A stretch of DNA of 64,000 nt from Tillus elongatus (lineage: Eukaryota; Arthropoda; Insecta; Coleoptera; Cleridae): positions 73,312,082 to 73,376,081 of the forward strand of contig OZ023270.1 of NCBI GenBank assembly GCA_964006375.1. The letters run 5' to 3'. Below, in pieces: positions 1 to 14,587 of this stretch. The notes under the pieces are model-generated. The model made no database searches and was not told the origin of the DNA. It was given only the letters and a program-made list of their open reading frames with translations. A program made the position numbers and the translations under genes. Numbering within the stretch: position 1 is the stretch's first letter; each line of letters starts with the position of its first letter.

Positions 1-205
1 ATGATGATTACAGGTGTGCAACTGGAATGTTACGCCGGAGGTAATCCACCCCCACGAGTTGTATGGACAAGGCCCAATCATGATTTTCTTCCGAACGCTG
101 AGCGGCAATTTGTCGGCAATGTATTAAGAGTGGACAGCATAGAGAGAATTAACGCTGGAATATACCAGTGTGTTGCCGACAATGGTTACGGATCACCTAT
201 AACCA
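1..205 (+). CDS. Gene A, partial exon: Ig domain (lachesin/amalgam-like Ig2)
   Basis: Open from the window edge to a GTAAGT donor at 206. It encodes the second half of an Ig domain: a Cys in an LECYAGG context, a core Trp in VVWTRPN, and the closing motif GIYQCVADNGYG. The CYAGG...W...YxCxADNGxG pattern is typical of the second Ig domain of lachesin-type neural/epithelial IgSF adhesion proteins. The exon ends one base into a codon, and the next exon supplies two bases, giving Lys and then EVQLLVRYPP. The 5' edge is uncertain: an AG at 12-13 could be an acceptor, which would also give phase 1, but its pyrimidine tract would lie outside the window. Upstream exons (signal peptide, first Ig) are missing from view. 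Confidence 0.85.
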
Positions 206-434
206 GTAAGTGTGAACCATACTTAACATTTGTGCGGGCAAGGGTTACATAGAACAGCAACTGAGATGCCCAACAAAAAATGACAGAAATATCAACTACC
301 AGATATCGAACCCCAGCACTCCGCGTAAATAACACAACGCAAGTTCCACTAAAATATAGCCGGTTTCCAAAAGAATCACAAAGAAGCTGATAAACAAGTA
401 TAAATTTGTTACTATGTAATTTAATTTCATTAGC

Positions 435-663
435 TTGAGTTCACCGGCCGCCAACAGCTGAGTTTAAGCGCTCATCTCTTGATTACCGATACATTGCAAC
501 AGTTGGAGACTGATGAACATACTGTTGGCCTCAAGCACTATTTTGTGATGTTTGTCTGTCATTCCGCTTTGACAAATCGGCAACAGTTGAGATCCAGCGG
601 AAACTCAGCGTGACTGGTGAACGCATACGTTGACACAACTATTCAACTGTTGGCGCCTGGTGA
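435..663. repeat. Small MITE-like element with 28-bp inverted ends
   Basis: The left end (GAGTTCACCGGCCGCCAACA) and the reverse complement of the right end (GAGTTCACCAGGCGCCAACA) match closely. The inside carries further CAACAGTTG-type words. It is about 230 bp and non-coding, in the gene A intron. Superfamily unknown. The rest of 206-744 shows nothing recognisable. Confidence 0.55.
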
Positions 664-1000
664 ACTCGACCATTGACAAAAGAAAGGATATTCACTGTAT
701 CCGCGAAATATATCAAAAATTAAAGTTTTGTATAAAAAAATAATTCTGGACGCAGCAAGTGCGTTATGGTAGTCAATTTTCATTAAAATGTTTTTAATAG
801 CAAATATGTGTATTTTTTTAAAAAGCAGGCATCAAATTTGGTTACCAGTATAACCTATATAATAAAAATAAGGTGCCATGTTTCATCAAAATAACTTTAT
901 TGTTTGAAAATGTACAAAAATGTTCGAAAGTTAACTTAAAGCATTTGATCAAAATTTGCTACCATAACTCACTTGCTGCGTCCAGATTTTCTTACAAATA

Positions 1001-1305
1001 TGCATTATATTTCGATGGAAAATGCAAAAATGCAATAAGATAAGACGTGTTTCATTAAAAAAAAAGAGAGAATTTGTATCACCAGTGACTTATGGGCCAG
1101 CCTATGATTGTAGAAATATTTTTTTAAGATGTAGCTCAAGACACCCTATATTAATTATAGGGTGTCTTGAGCTACATCTTAAAAAAATATTTCTACAATC
1201 ATAGGCTGGCCCATAAGTCACTGGTGATACAAATTCTCTCTTTTTTTTTTAATGAAACACGTCTTATCTTATTGCATTTTTGCATTTTCCATCGAAATAT
1301 AATGC
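1001..1305. repeat. Near-perfect 150-bp palindrome inside copy A
   Basis: Arms of about 150 bp (1001-1150 and 1156-1305) are reverse complements, except for one or two bases in an A/T run and a few at the outer end. They are separated by the 5-base spacer TTAAT. The arm sequence is normal internal sequence of the TA-centred repeat, so this is a fold-back duplication of part of it. Confidence 0.85.
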
Positions 1306-1785
1306 TTGTTTGTAAGTAAAGTAAAGTAAATGAAGGACAATGACGGTTGAAACTAAGACTTCAGGGTTTGTAAAACATGCTTCTTGAAACATTTTATTTC
1401 CATAGCCCGTATTAAATTCAAGTTCTTTCCTAAATGTTGCCAATTTTTGACGTTTTAAGTCGCAACTTTGACGTTTTGAGGAAAACCCCAATTAATTTTT
1501 ATTTAAATGCCTATTACTTTTTTGTCTTTTGATCTACAGAGCTAAATTTTGGTGGGTAACTTACATATAATGACATAAACCCGCGTACCAAATTTGGTTG
1601 CCCTTACTTTATTAATTCCGGAGATATAAATTTGTTAAAATTTTTTTCGAAAGAAAACACAAAATTTTCCGGGAAAACCTGGGCCGACTTTCCTGGCTAA
1701 CGAACTTATCCAAGCCATTTGCAAAAGGAAGGTACTCACCAAATTTAATCAAAATCGGCCCATTATTTTTTGAGTTATCGGTGTG

Positions 1786-1944
<159 letters not shown>

Positions 1945-2090
1945 TGACCCCGGATATGTATTCTGGGGGGCTTAATTAGCGCTCATTTGAAGAAATTTTT
2001 TCAAAATTCAAAAGTCGGGATCTCCTTATTAATGAATTTTTTAAAGAAAATTCACTAAAAGCGGGAAGCTAGTAACGGAGGAATGTTTTA

Positions 2091-2221
2091 TTAGTGAATT
2101 TTCTTAAAAAAAATTCACTAATGAGGAGATCCCGACTTTTGAATTTTGAAAAAATTTCTTCAAATGACCGCGAACTAGGCCCCTTAGAACACATATCCGG
2201 GGTCAGTTTCAATTTTTATAT

Positions 2222-2295
<74 letters not shown>

Positions 2296-3403
2296 CACAC
2301 CGATAACTCAAAAAATAATAGGCCGATTTTGACTAAATTTGGTGGAAAAATTCCTTTTGCAAATGGCTTGGATAAGTTCGTTAGCCAGGAAAATCTGCCC
2401 AGGTTTTCCCGGAACATTTTGTGTTTTCTTTCGAAAAAATTTTATATCTCCGGAATTGACAAAGTAAGGGCAACCAAATTTGGTACGCTAGTTAATATCC
2501 TTATAGGTAAGCTACCTACCAAAATTTAGCTATGTAGGTCAAAAGACAAAAAAGTTATAGGCATTTAAAGAAAAATAAATTAGGGTTTTCCTCAAAACGT
2601 AAAAGTTGCGATTTAAAACGTCAAAATCGGCAACATTTAGGCAAAGAACTTGAATCTAATACGGGCTATGGAAATAAAATGTCTCAAGAAGGATGTTTTA
2701 CAAACTCTGAAGTCTTAGTTTCAACCGTCATTGTCCTTCATTTTACTAAAATGTTTCCAGAAAATTCATTTCAAATAGACCCTTTCTCTGATGCTTGGCA
2801 GTAGCCTTAGCTTTAGAGTTTATCGTTTAATGGTATATAATTTTTGTCGAATTTTCGTAAAAAATCAATAAAGCTCAATATATCCGTTATTATACAAGAT
2901 ATGAAGAAAATTTGTATATATTAATTATAGGGTGTCTTGAGCTACATCTTAAAAAAATATTTCTACAATCACAGGATGGTCCATAAGTCGTTGGTGATAC
3001 AAATTTTCTTCTTTTTTTTAAATCAAACACGCCTTATGTTATTGCATTTTTGAATTTTTCAGCGATACATGTTTGTAAGAAAAGAAATTCGGGACGCAGC
3101 AAGTGCGTTATGGTAGCGAATTTTCATTAAATGCTTCAAATTTGAATAGCTCAATTTGCTATTAACCTATAAGGTTGACCAAGAAACGAGTTTTTCCGGG
3201 AACACTTTAAGTTTACTTTTGGAAATTTTTGTACATTTTCACACAATAAAGTTATTTTTATGAAACATGGCACATTGTTTTTACTATAAAGGTTATACTG
3301 GTAACCAAAATTGATGCCTGCTTTCTTAAAAAGGAAACACATATTTGCAATTAAAAACATTTTTATGAAAATTCACTACCATAACGCACTTGCTGCGTCC
3401 AGA
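2091..3403 (+). mobile_element. TA-centred repeat, copy B (full length, reference copy)
   Basis: Most complete copy. It starts with a hairpin, TTAGTGAATTTTC followed by its complement (2091-2122). Then come a block ending CCGGGGTCAGTTTC, the (TA)n array 2222-2290, and a 600-bp AT-rich block with TTTCGAAA and ACCAAATTTGGT words. It ends with a 315-bp sub-unit (3088-3403) bounded by inverted copies of GGACGCAGCAAGTGCGTTAT. The outer ends are themselves inverted: TAGTGAATTTTC at the left, GAAAATTCACTA at the right. It has no coding capacity. Inverted subterminal ends plus an internal microsatellite resemble Helentron/DINE-1 elements; this is inference. Copies A and B lie head to head, 32 bp apart. 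Confidence 0.8.
2222..2290. repeat. (TA)n microsatellite
   Basis: About 69 bp of TA inside TA-centred repeat copy B. Confidence 0.95.
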
Positions 3404-3535
3404 GTTTTAATCTATTTACATATCGTGAAGTGCATGCTTTGCCTCGTATAATTTATATTTAGATTTTCAACATAAACTTTTCATTGTTGCTTCTTTTAAC
3501 CTTTATTAATTATTTAACTAACAATTCTTTAAACC

Positions 3536-3583
3536 CATTGTTATGAAAATTCGCTACCATAATGCATTTACTGCATCCAAATA
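3536..3583. repeat. Isolated end of the CGTTATGG-type MITE/TA-centred repeat
   Basis: A diverged copy of the distal end (GAAAATTCGCTACCATAATG, then GCATCC) without the rest. The remainder of 3404-3641 is intron with no other recognisable content. Confidence 0.6.
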
Positions 3584-3641
3584 AATTTTTCTATCGGTTT
3601 TGTCTTAAAAACTAATGACTAACATTCGTTTCTTTTTCCAG

Positions 3642-3953
3642 AGGAGGTCCAACTACTTGTCCGGTATCCACCTCTTGTAGCCTCTGACGACTATGAAGTT
3701 ATCAAAACTCCAGGAAGCAGCGCAAGGCTTCAGTGTGACGTAGAAGGTTATCCAATACCGGAGATCACATGGTACAAAGACAATCAAGTGCTAAACTCTG
3801 ACCCGAGATATATCGTGGACAAAATGGTCGTGGACAATGATCAAGTCAGGACGACTCTAGAAATCAGGTCGATAGATCGAAATCAGTACGGTAAATACAT
3901 GTGCCAGGGCTCGAATCAATTGGGCAGTGATGATTATACCATAGATGTATTGG
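3642..3953 (+). CDS. Gene A exon: complete Ig domain (Ig3-like)
   Basis: Acceptor TTTTTCCAG at 3633-3641 and donor GTAAGT at 3954. It is 312 nt, phase 1 at both ends, so it can be skipped or shuffled without a frameshift. The reading frame gives a C2-set Ig domain: first Cys in RLQCDVEG, core Trp in ITWYKDN, and KYMCQGSNQLG at the end of the F strand. In lachesin the third Ig domain has the same WYKD-like and YxCxAxNxLG motifs. The frame is open and joins codon-perfectly to the exon ending at 205. Confidence 0.9.
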
Positions 3954-3984
3954 GTAAGTAAAGGGTTTCCCAACAAGGACAATC

Positions 3985-4320
3985 TGTTTTTTTTTACTTT
4001 ATCGTCGGCCTATTTCTGCGACTGTGGCAAATCACCGACGCCAGGGAGCAGTTTTACTTAACTAATCTGAAAACTTTGCTGAACCCCTGCCTTTCTGTAA
4101 GGAGGGTAGGGATCTTTAACCTGCCCAACATCGCATGGACACGGAACCGACGGCTTTCCGAAGGGCGGAACGTGCAGACATTCAACTTGCTGAAAAACAA
4201 TGCCAGAACCTCAGTTGATGTTAATTTATTACACTTTGTACTGTAAAAGGGAAACTCTGGGAAGCGAATCCAGCACCCTTCGGTTCAGAGGCACACATTC
4301 TTACCCCTGGACCACCATCC
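3985..4320 (-). mobile_element. tRNA-derived SINE, copy 1 (diverged)
   Basis: Same family as 49202-49558. Read on the minus strand, the tRNA-like head is at the right (GGTGGTCCAGGGGTAAGAAT, near 4314) and a B-box-like GGATTCGCTTCC lies near 4266. The conserved body (AACATCGCATG; CTTTCTGTAAGGAGGGTAGG) follows to the left. No protein is encoded. Confidence 0.7.
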
Positions 4321-4431
4321 TTACGATATGTTTTTAAAATTGAATAAAATACAAAATATTTGAGATAAAAGCAAACCTTTTTTTATTTCAAAGTACAGCT
4401 TATGACAGTTATGTTTCGAATAACACATCAT

Positions 4432-5330
4432 TTAAAAGTCCACCTCGGCTTCGTTTACAGGATTGAATTTCATGAACACAATTTTCGGTGACTTTTGCAA
4501 TAAATCAGGTGTAATTTCATTAATCCAGCGTACGACGTTCAATTTCAAAGTGTCTTTAGTTCGAGGTTTGTTGGCATATACCAACGACTTCAAATACCTC
4601 CACAAAAAGAAATTCAAATGTGTTAAATCACAACTTCTTGGAGGTCAATTCATGGTTCCATTTCTGAAAATTACAGACTCAGCAAACTTTTCTCTCAATA
4701 ACTCCATAGAGGCATTGGCAAAATGTAGAGTTACATCATCTAGTTGGAAAAACATGTCTTGCAAATCAATTTCATCCAATTTTGTCCACAAAAATCTGTT
4801 AATATTGATCGAGAGCGCTCGCCATTCAGTTCATCTCTATTTGCATTTTCAAAAAAAAATGAGGTCCGATGACGCCACCATGCCATAAACCACACCACAC
4901 CGTAACTTTTTCTGAATGCAAAGGCTTCTCATGAATCTGTTGTGGGTTATTTTCACACAAAAACAACAATTTTGTCTGTTTACAGGGCCGTTTTACTAGA
5001 AATGAGCTTCAACTGAAAAAATTTTTTTTTTGAAAAAATCAGGATTAATTTCAAGTGGCTCTAGAGCTCAATCAGCAAACACACGGCGCTTATGATGGTC
5101 AAGTGGCTTCAGTTCTTGAGTCAACACGATCTGATACGGATGTAAACACGAATCTTTTCTCAAAATACGTCAAGTTGTTATTCTTGACAGGGCAAGTTCT
5201 TGAGAAAGTCGATCAATCGATTTGCATCTTCTGTAATACTGGCACTTACCTACAGCGTCGATTTTTTCTTAGTTTCTTGCCTTTCGTTGTCTTATTGGTG
5301 TCCTGGTATCGTGTAAAGTGAAATGTGTTT
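4432..5330 (-). pseudogene. Tc1/mariner-superfamily transposase relic
   Basis: Minus-strand translation in shifting frames gives the C-terminal half of an IS630/Tc1/mariner transposase. It includes a remnant of the second catalytic block (DDVTLHFANASMELLRE), NWPPRSCDLTHLNFFLWRYL, and a C-terminal tail ending KFNPVNEAEVDF before the stop at 4432. Several stops and frameshifts are present. The last catalytic Asp is Asn in the LNFF context. The upstream half (4900-5330) is too decayed to place with certainty. Dead copy. Confidence 0.7.
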
Positions 5331-5439
5331 CGAATTTTTCAAGATTCGACGAATAGCAAGCACAGAAGGAGGATTATGTGGACCAAAATCTTCACGAAGA
5401 TCACGTTGAGTTTGAACAAAATAACGTTTATTTTTATAG

Positions 5440-6790
5440 TTTTTTTGGATGATAACAAAACGGTTTTTTCTCCCTCAGGGCTCCTCCACGTTTTTGACTT
5501 CACATGTGAACAGTCTGCCCAGTACACCTTGTGTTCGTTTCTGACCCAGGACTTAATGGCTCCCCTGGCCGTGCTCTTTGTCACGCCCAGAGCCGGTTCT
5601 GGTCGCATAAATGGTTCTGCTGACCCTCTCGTCGCGAGACTGCCAGCCTCTTCATTGCCTTTGACCCCCAAATGACCCGGCACTTAGATGAGGGTGACCT
5701 CATTCTGCCCAGCCAGGTCGCTCGTCTCGTCTCGGCACTCACTCACCAGCCAGAATTTACCCGTGGACTACTTAGGGCCTTAAGGGCTGCATGGCTGTCT
5801 GTAGCTATGAGGATCCGCTTGTTGGTGTAGCCCCTCCTCTTATTCTCCCGCGCACAGGATGGCGTACATTTCGGCCTGAAAGACCGTTGCATGGGTTCCG
5901 AGGGAAATACTATGACTTACCCTCGGTCCTCCCGAATAAACATCTGCTCCCGTCCCACGTTCTCCACCGGATCCGTCCGTGACCCAGACGAGCGTGTCGC
6001 GTGGTATGGCCGGCGTCTCCTCCCTCCATGCCTCGCGATCGGAGATTTCCACTGTAAAGTTGTTATCCCTGCAGATTCGAGGGCTCGCGAAGTCTGGCCT
6101 CATTTCAAGCATGGGCTCCTTCATGATCTGAACTTTGGAGTGGCCCCTGAAGCCTGGGTTGATCTTCAGTTTACCATTGCAGGCTAGTCTGTATAGTCCT
6201 AGCCTGGCCTCCCCCATAATAACTAAATGTAGGGGGGGGGGGTGCGCAGCTCCAGCAACACCTCGATGGCGCCTATTGGGGCTGAAGACATCGCCCCTGT
6301 GCTGCCCAGGCAAGCCATCCTTTGGATATTGCCTAGTTTTTGTTTGGCACTGGAATGTATAGCCCCTTAGTGCCAGCTAGGGTCATGACTGCCTTACGCA
6401 GTATTTTTTCAACGTGACCATTTCAGGTTAGCTTAGAGTCCAATAAAACCCCAAGATATTTTACCTTCCTGGCCATTGGAATGTTCCTACCGTATAAAGT
6501 GAGAGTTCTGTGCCTCTCCCAGTTCCTCCTCCTTGTAAACGGTATGAGGGTTGCTTTCTCGGGGCTCACCCCAAGCCCTTGACCAACCGCCTACCTTTCC
6601 ACCACTTTCAGTGCTGTCTGCATGCGCTCCCACATCGACTGTGTAATCTTTCCTCGGACTATGATGACAATGTCGTACGCATAGCCCTGTACCTCATGCC
6701 TCCCTCCCGAGAGCCTCTCTGTCCCATGCCTGGCGGTCACTTATGACCATGTCAAATGGGACTATGAAGTCCAGTTTAGCTGGCGTTTGA
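5440..6790 (-). pseudogene. Non-LTR retrotransposon with RNase H (I/LOA-like), truncated
   Basis: On the minus strand, 5683-5339 reads MPGHLGVKGNEEAGSLATR, the last motif of a LINE-type RNase H domain (H and D of the GHxGxxGNExAD block, here with S for D). 6313-5840 carries the start of that domain (LVWVTDGSG). Sequence to about 6780 matches the RT-to-RNase H linker (KYLGV/LDSKLTW-like region) of the second copy at 29215-31060. Frames are broken in several places. RNase H after the RT is typical of the I/LOA group. Confidence 0.7.
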
Positions 6791-7009
6791 TTTGTTGGTT
6801 TAGCGAGTGACCCTAATGTAATAATTTACAGGATCTTTAAGTGGCCAACCAGGTCTCTCGGTTTAAATTTGTCTGCTTGAAATCGTCTCGAGGCACTTAG
6901 TGCTGCTTCCTTCTTCACGCATATCTGCAGTGAAGTAAGATTCAGTATAACTCTATTGAAGTTGCCCACTGTCATGATCCTTTTGGCTCACCCAATTTTT
7001 TACGCCTTT
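6791..7009. other. Intronic sequence with nothing recognised
   Basis: Short stretch between the LINE fragment and TA-centred repeat copy C. I see no gene, exon or repeat signature. Confidence 0.5.
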
Positions 7010-8385
<1,376 letters not shown>

Positions 8386-8448
8386 GTTTTTTACATCAAA
8401 ATCCAATTATAAATGCAAAAGTTACAGGTTTCCATCTTAAATGGGCCA

Positions 8449-8450
<2 letters not shown>

Positions 8451-8529
<79 letters not shown>
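8451..8529. repeat. (TA)n microsatellite
   Basis: About 79 bp of TA, lying between a short transposon-end-like remnant (8400-8450) and the mariner end at 8544. Confidence 0.95.
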
Positions 8530-8543
<14 letters not shown>

Positions 8544-9928
8544 CAGAGTGACCCATTTGAAAGCGGGACACCCTCATAACTTTTGTATTTATGGAGCGAT
8601 TTTGACCAAACTTTTTTTGAAATGTGGAAAGCGGACAAGTGTACTTTGGGGCCAAGTGGCATCCCGTTTTTTTAACAACCAAGGCCTACTAGATCACTTT
8701 TAGATGCTGAAAATTTTAAACTATATTAGCGGAAAATCTGCGCACGCCACTGAATTCGGCGTCTGCTAAAATGGGTCTCTACCGAATTTCATGAAAAAAT
8801 ATTCGATAATAATGACTCTACGCCTAAATGGCGAATAGAGCTGTACATTATGAATTATCCAGTAATCCATTTGATAACAAATCAATCACAACGGTTTTAT
8901 TTAATAAAAACATTTAACAGTAGGCAGTTTCTAAGAGAAATTGTATAGCGTAACACAAGAAAATATATTATATTGTCGAAATATTTCGAATAGTCATCAC
9001 GTCAATTACAATTTTGCTTAATATCCTTTAGACTGCTATCAGATAAACTTTAAAAAGTCTACCCCCAACAGTTATTAATAATATTGGGAATTTTTGTTTT
9101 ATTTAAACTCACAAAACACCTCTAACTAACATGCTCCAATGGTGCAGCTCCATAGTTATGAACATTATTCTTAATAGCAGGCTTTGAAATTACTTTGTGC
9201 TGAACCAATAACGAAATGTCAAATTTATTAGATCAGTAGTGAAATTTACGTATTGTTCCTCAAGTACACTGTCAAATAAGTAAGTATGGCTGGTAATTTT
9301 ACTTTACTGCACAAAATTGAAATAGTAAAACTTCGTGGTGTCAGTGACAGGTCCATAGGTGAAGTACGTCGAATTTTTAATGATAGGCATCCAGAGCTTC
9401 ACAACATTAGCAAGTTTACTGTTAATTTTGTGATTTTATTGTGTTAATATTTCCTTGTTATTCTATTACAAATATGAGCGATATTAAGAAAGTAGTAATA
9501 AATTTGTATATAATAAATACAATGCGAATATTTTATTAGACCAAATTTAAAATTACATTACAATTAAAAACATTCATTTGTTATCACATGGAGGACTGGA
9601 TAAGAAGCTTAAATTCATAATCAACAGCCCGATTCGCCATTTAGTCGTAGAATCATTAATATCAAATATTTTTCCATGGAATTTGGTAAAAGCCCATTTT
9701 AGCGGACGGCGAATTCAGTCACGTGCGCAGATTTTTTTCTAAAAAAATCGCTAATTGGTTTTTGAAATTTTCAACCTTTAAAAGTGATCTGATAGGCCTT
9801 GGTGTTAAAAAAACGGGATGCAACTTGGCCCTAAAGTACATTTTCCCACATTTCAAAAAAAGTTTGGTCAAAATCGCTTCATAAATAAAAAAAGTTATGA
9901 GGGTGTCCCGCTTTCGAATAGGTCACTG
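8544..9928 (+). mobile_element. Non-autonomous mariner with ~350-bp inverted ends
   Basis: The left end CAGAGTGACCCATTTGAAAG and the reverse complement of the right end CAGTGACCTATTCGAAAG match, and similarity continues inward for about 350 bp. TA flanks both ends, as expected for the Tc1/mariner TA target duplication. Only the 5' end of the transposase is left (9286-9447). Total 1385 bp, so the element is an internal-deletion derivative. Confidence 0.8.
9286..9447 (+). pseudogene. Mariner transposase N-terminus (truncated)
   Basis: A 53-codon frame with a start Met and residues LHKIEIVKLRGV...GEVRRIFNDRHPELHNISKFTV. This resembles the first helix-turn-helix of Tc1/mariner transposases (compare the VVIMFNELHPERESISKSTV block at 12231). 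It stops where the similarity should continue, and no catalytic domain remains. Confidence 0.7.
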
Positions 9929-10082
9929 TATATAATAGCAACACCTATAATTGTATAATTGACATTTGAAGAAAACTGGTTACATCGCAATAACTGTAAT
10001 TTATTAAATGAAGTTTGTAGACTGTGATGAACACTGATAAGTACCCTTGGGGAACCCAAATCATCACAACACATTTTTAAAG

Positions 10083-10127
10083 ACCTGACGATCGTTTCAC
10101 TAACAAAGTTAGCGTCATCACAGGATG
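10083..10127 (-). ncRNA. Hammerhead-ribozyme-like motif (minus arm)
   Basis: Minus-strand order: CCTG, TGATGA, a stem-loop (GCTAAC-TTT-GTTAGT), GAAAC, GATC, GTC, AGG. The GAAA-C-[GATC]-G-TC part fits the hammerhead G12-A13-A14-A15.1 / U16.1-C17 core with a 2-bp stem III. CCT/AGG could pair as stem I. Departures: the base before UGAUGA is G rather than C, and one extra base sits between the UGAUGA box and stem II. Such ribozymes with short stem III are known in Penelope-like elements. Activity is doubtful in this copy. Confidence 0.45.
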
Positions 10128-10159
10128 AAAATTTCTAAAAGAACTTAGAATTTACCATT

Positions 10160-10199
10160 CTCTGATAGCACTAACTTTGTTAGTGAAACGATCGTCAGG
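10160..10199 (+). ncRNA. Hammerhead-ribozyme-like motif (plus arm)
   Basis: Contains CTGATAG (10162), a perfect 7-bp stem CACTAAC/GTTAGTG with TTT loop, then AAAC, GATC, GTC, AGG. Compared with the consensus CTGATGA the last two bases are changed, and the stem uses the G that should be G12. This is probably a decayed partner of the minus arm. Confidence 0.4.
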
Positions 10200-10317
10200 T
10201 CTTTAAAAATGTGGTGATTTAAGTTCTCCAAGTGTACCTAACTATATTTATTTTTAAAAATATCAAATGTAGTTCAGTGGATTGATTCTAACCACAAATA
10301 ACCATTTAATTACGTTA

Positions 10318-10400
10318 GACGGTGTCCTAAATCGGTCATCCGCTGGACATCCGGAATCGGACATCTGATGGATGTCCCCATTCGGATATCCCTTAGACGT
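10318..10400. repeat. Short GGACATCC/GGATGTCC-type repeat cluster
   Basis: Several direct and inverted copies of GGACATC/GATGTCC words occur within 80 bp. Origin unknown. Confidence 0.5.
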
Positions 10401-10696
10401 CCCAGTAATGTCCGAGACATTCCAAACACATTTGAACCAGAATACACCAGAAATGTCTGGTATTGTTTGGACATAGGATGGCTTTGTTTATTATTGATTT
10501 ATAAGTCATTTTCATCATGCTTTTTCAATCCATCTGCTAGTCTTCATCTTGTTTTCTATGTTATTATCTGCTTAAAACCACAAAATTTACTTTCTAATCT
10601 TATATTACATCAAACTTGAAATTGGTGATTTATAATTGTTGTTTTTTTCCTTTATACCATTCAAAAATCGTTCACTTACATTGCCCCTTGTTGCAG

Positions 10697-11032
10697 AGCA
10701 TGGTCAACCAGTAGAAAATTGGCCCACTGGCGAACCTGAATTCCCTCCCACAATTTCCACGGACTTAGAAAATTATTCACTGCCTTTAAGGTCAAATATA
10801 GCCTTAGAATGCAATGTTACGGGTTTTCCCTTGCCGAATGTTCTTTGGTACAAAGATAGTGTACCTGTTGAGGAAGGTCAGCATTATATGTTTGAAACTA
10901 TTCATGTTGCGGCAGCCGAAGTTCAAAGTATTTTAAATATAGGTTCGATTGAATACGATAACTATGGCACTTACACTTGTCGAGCAACGAACCATATAGG
11001 AGATGACGAAAAAGTTATAGAATTACTTCCGA
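10697..11032 (+). CDS. Gene A exon: complete Ig domain
   Basis: Acceptor TTGTTGCAG ending at 10696 and donor GTAAGT at 11033. It is 336 nt, phase 1 at both ends. A linker rich in Pro and Glu (HGQPVENWPTGEPEFPP) precedes an Ig domain with Cys in ALECNVTG (N-V-T is also an N-glycosylation sequon), core Trp in VLWYKDS, and TYTCRATNHIG. In this frame the exon runs into intronic stop TAG just past the donor, which supports the splice site. It joins in frame with the exons on both sides. Confidence 0.9.
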
Positions 11033-11439
11033 GTAAGTAGGTGATCTTCACTGATTTAAATACCTATTTTGACACTATCTGTTTTTTATCATCCTTCTCT
11101 TCATTCATTAGTTTATTTACTTTATTGTATACATTACTCAACGAGAATAACTCCAAATTTTTGAAGCTGTTAGAAACGTGGCAGTCTGAGTTTTTTCATA
11201 GTTTGTACTCTAACGTAAAAAAATACAAGTTGTTACAAAAATTAAACGTTTCAAAAAAGAAGCACCAATTAATTATCTTGCATTTAGATGTCAGTTATTT
11301 TAAAAGTCCAAACGAAGTAAGTAATGCTTTTATAACCATAGATATACGTTCTCAATAAAAAATTAAAATTGCCTAAAATGCAACTTAAACACTCTTTACC
11401 ATTGCCAATTTATTAAAAAAGACTATAGATGTTGCTTAA
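11033..11439. other. AT-rich intron, nothing recognised
   Basis: The open frame here (105 codons) has no similarity I recognise and low-complexity composition. I see no exon or transposon feature. Confidence 0.5.
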
Positions 11440-14123
<2,684 letters not shown>

Positions 14124-14576
14124 TGTTACGTTCCACGGGTTTCTGGATTTGTTGACTAACAAAACACAGCTTTTCAAACTACTAATTTATTATAAGCAAC
14201 TATTTTCCAACACTAGTATCAACTAAAATATTTCTCTCTATTATTAATTGTCCATAGAACTATATTCCACTATTCGCCTTCTATGATCGCTTCTTAAACA
14301 CCAACACTTACTGCTGACTCGCTTAATACTCTATGATCACTTACTATGCAATCACTTACTCTGCACCACACTAATTCAATACTGAACTGACTAACTCTAT
14401 GTACCGTTCGTCTATTTATACTCTCCATAGAGATTCTAGATCTTCTACACTTTTCTACACCTGTCACTTCTGGTCCCTTCTAGAAATATAATTCCAGAGT
14501 GTTCGTTGTTACCAACACACCTTATAACTGACCACAGAAGTAACTATAAACTTAATTCTCATAGACAAATGTGACA
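14124..14576 (-). repeat. Gypsy LTR (shared, 453 bp)
   Basis: Minus-strand LTR starting TGTCACATTTG at 14576 and ending ...CGTAACA at 14124. A purine-rich tract (AAGAGGGGTGCAG) precedes it at 14577-14590, as expected for a polypurine primer. It is about 90 percent alike by eye to 17126-17546. Next to its end (14102-14123) is the leader CTGGTGTCAGAAGTGGGA, the likely primer-binding site region of the second copy. Confidence 0.8.
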
Positions 14577-14587
14577 CTGCACCCCTC

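Larger units (their letters stand above)
10005..10245. repeat. Palindromic element with two hammerhead-like motifs
   Basis: Arms (about 10050-10118 and 10165-10240) are inverted copies. Each contains the block GCTAACTTTGTTAGTG-like stem, then GAAAC, GATC, GTC, AGG. The shared flank is TTTTTAAAGACCTGACG. A second family member is at 24160-24335. See the two ncRNA entries for the motif analysis. Confidence 0.75.

Noticed and set aside
4463..4888. 141-codon plus-strand frame
   Set aside because: It lies antisense to the mariner-type transposase remnant; only the minus strand gives known motifs.
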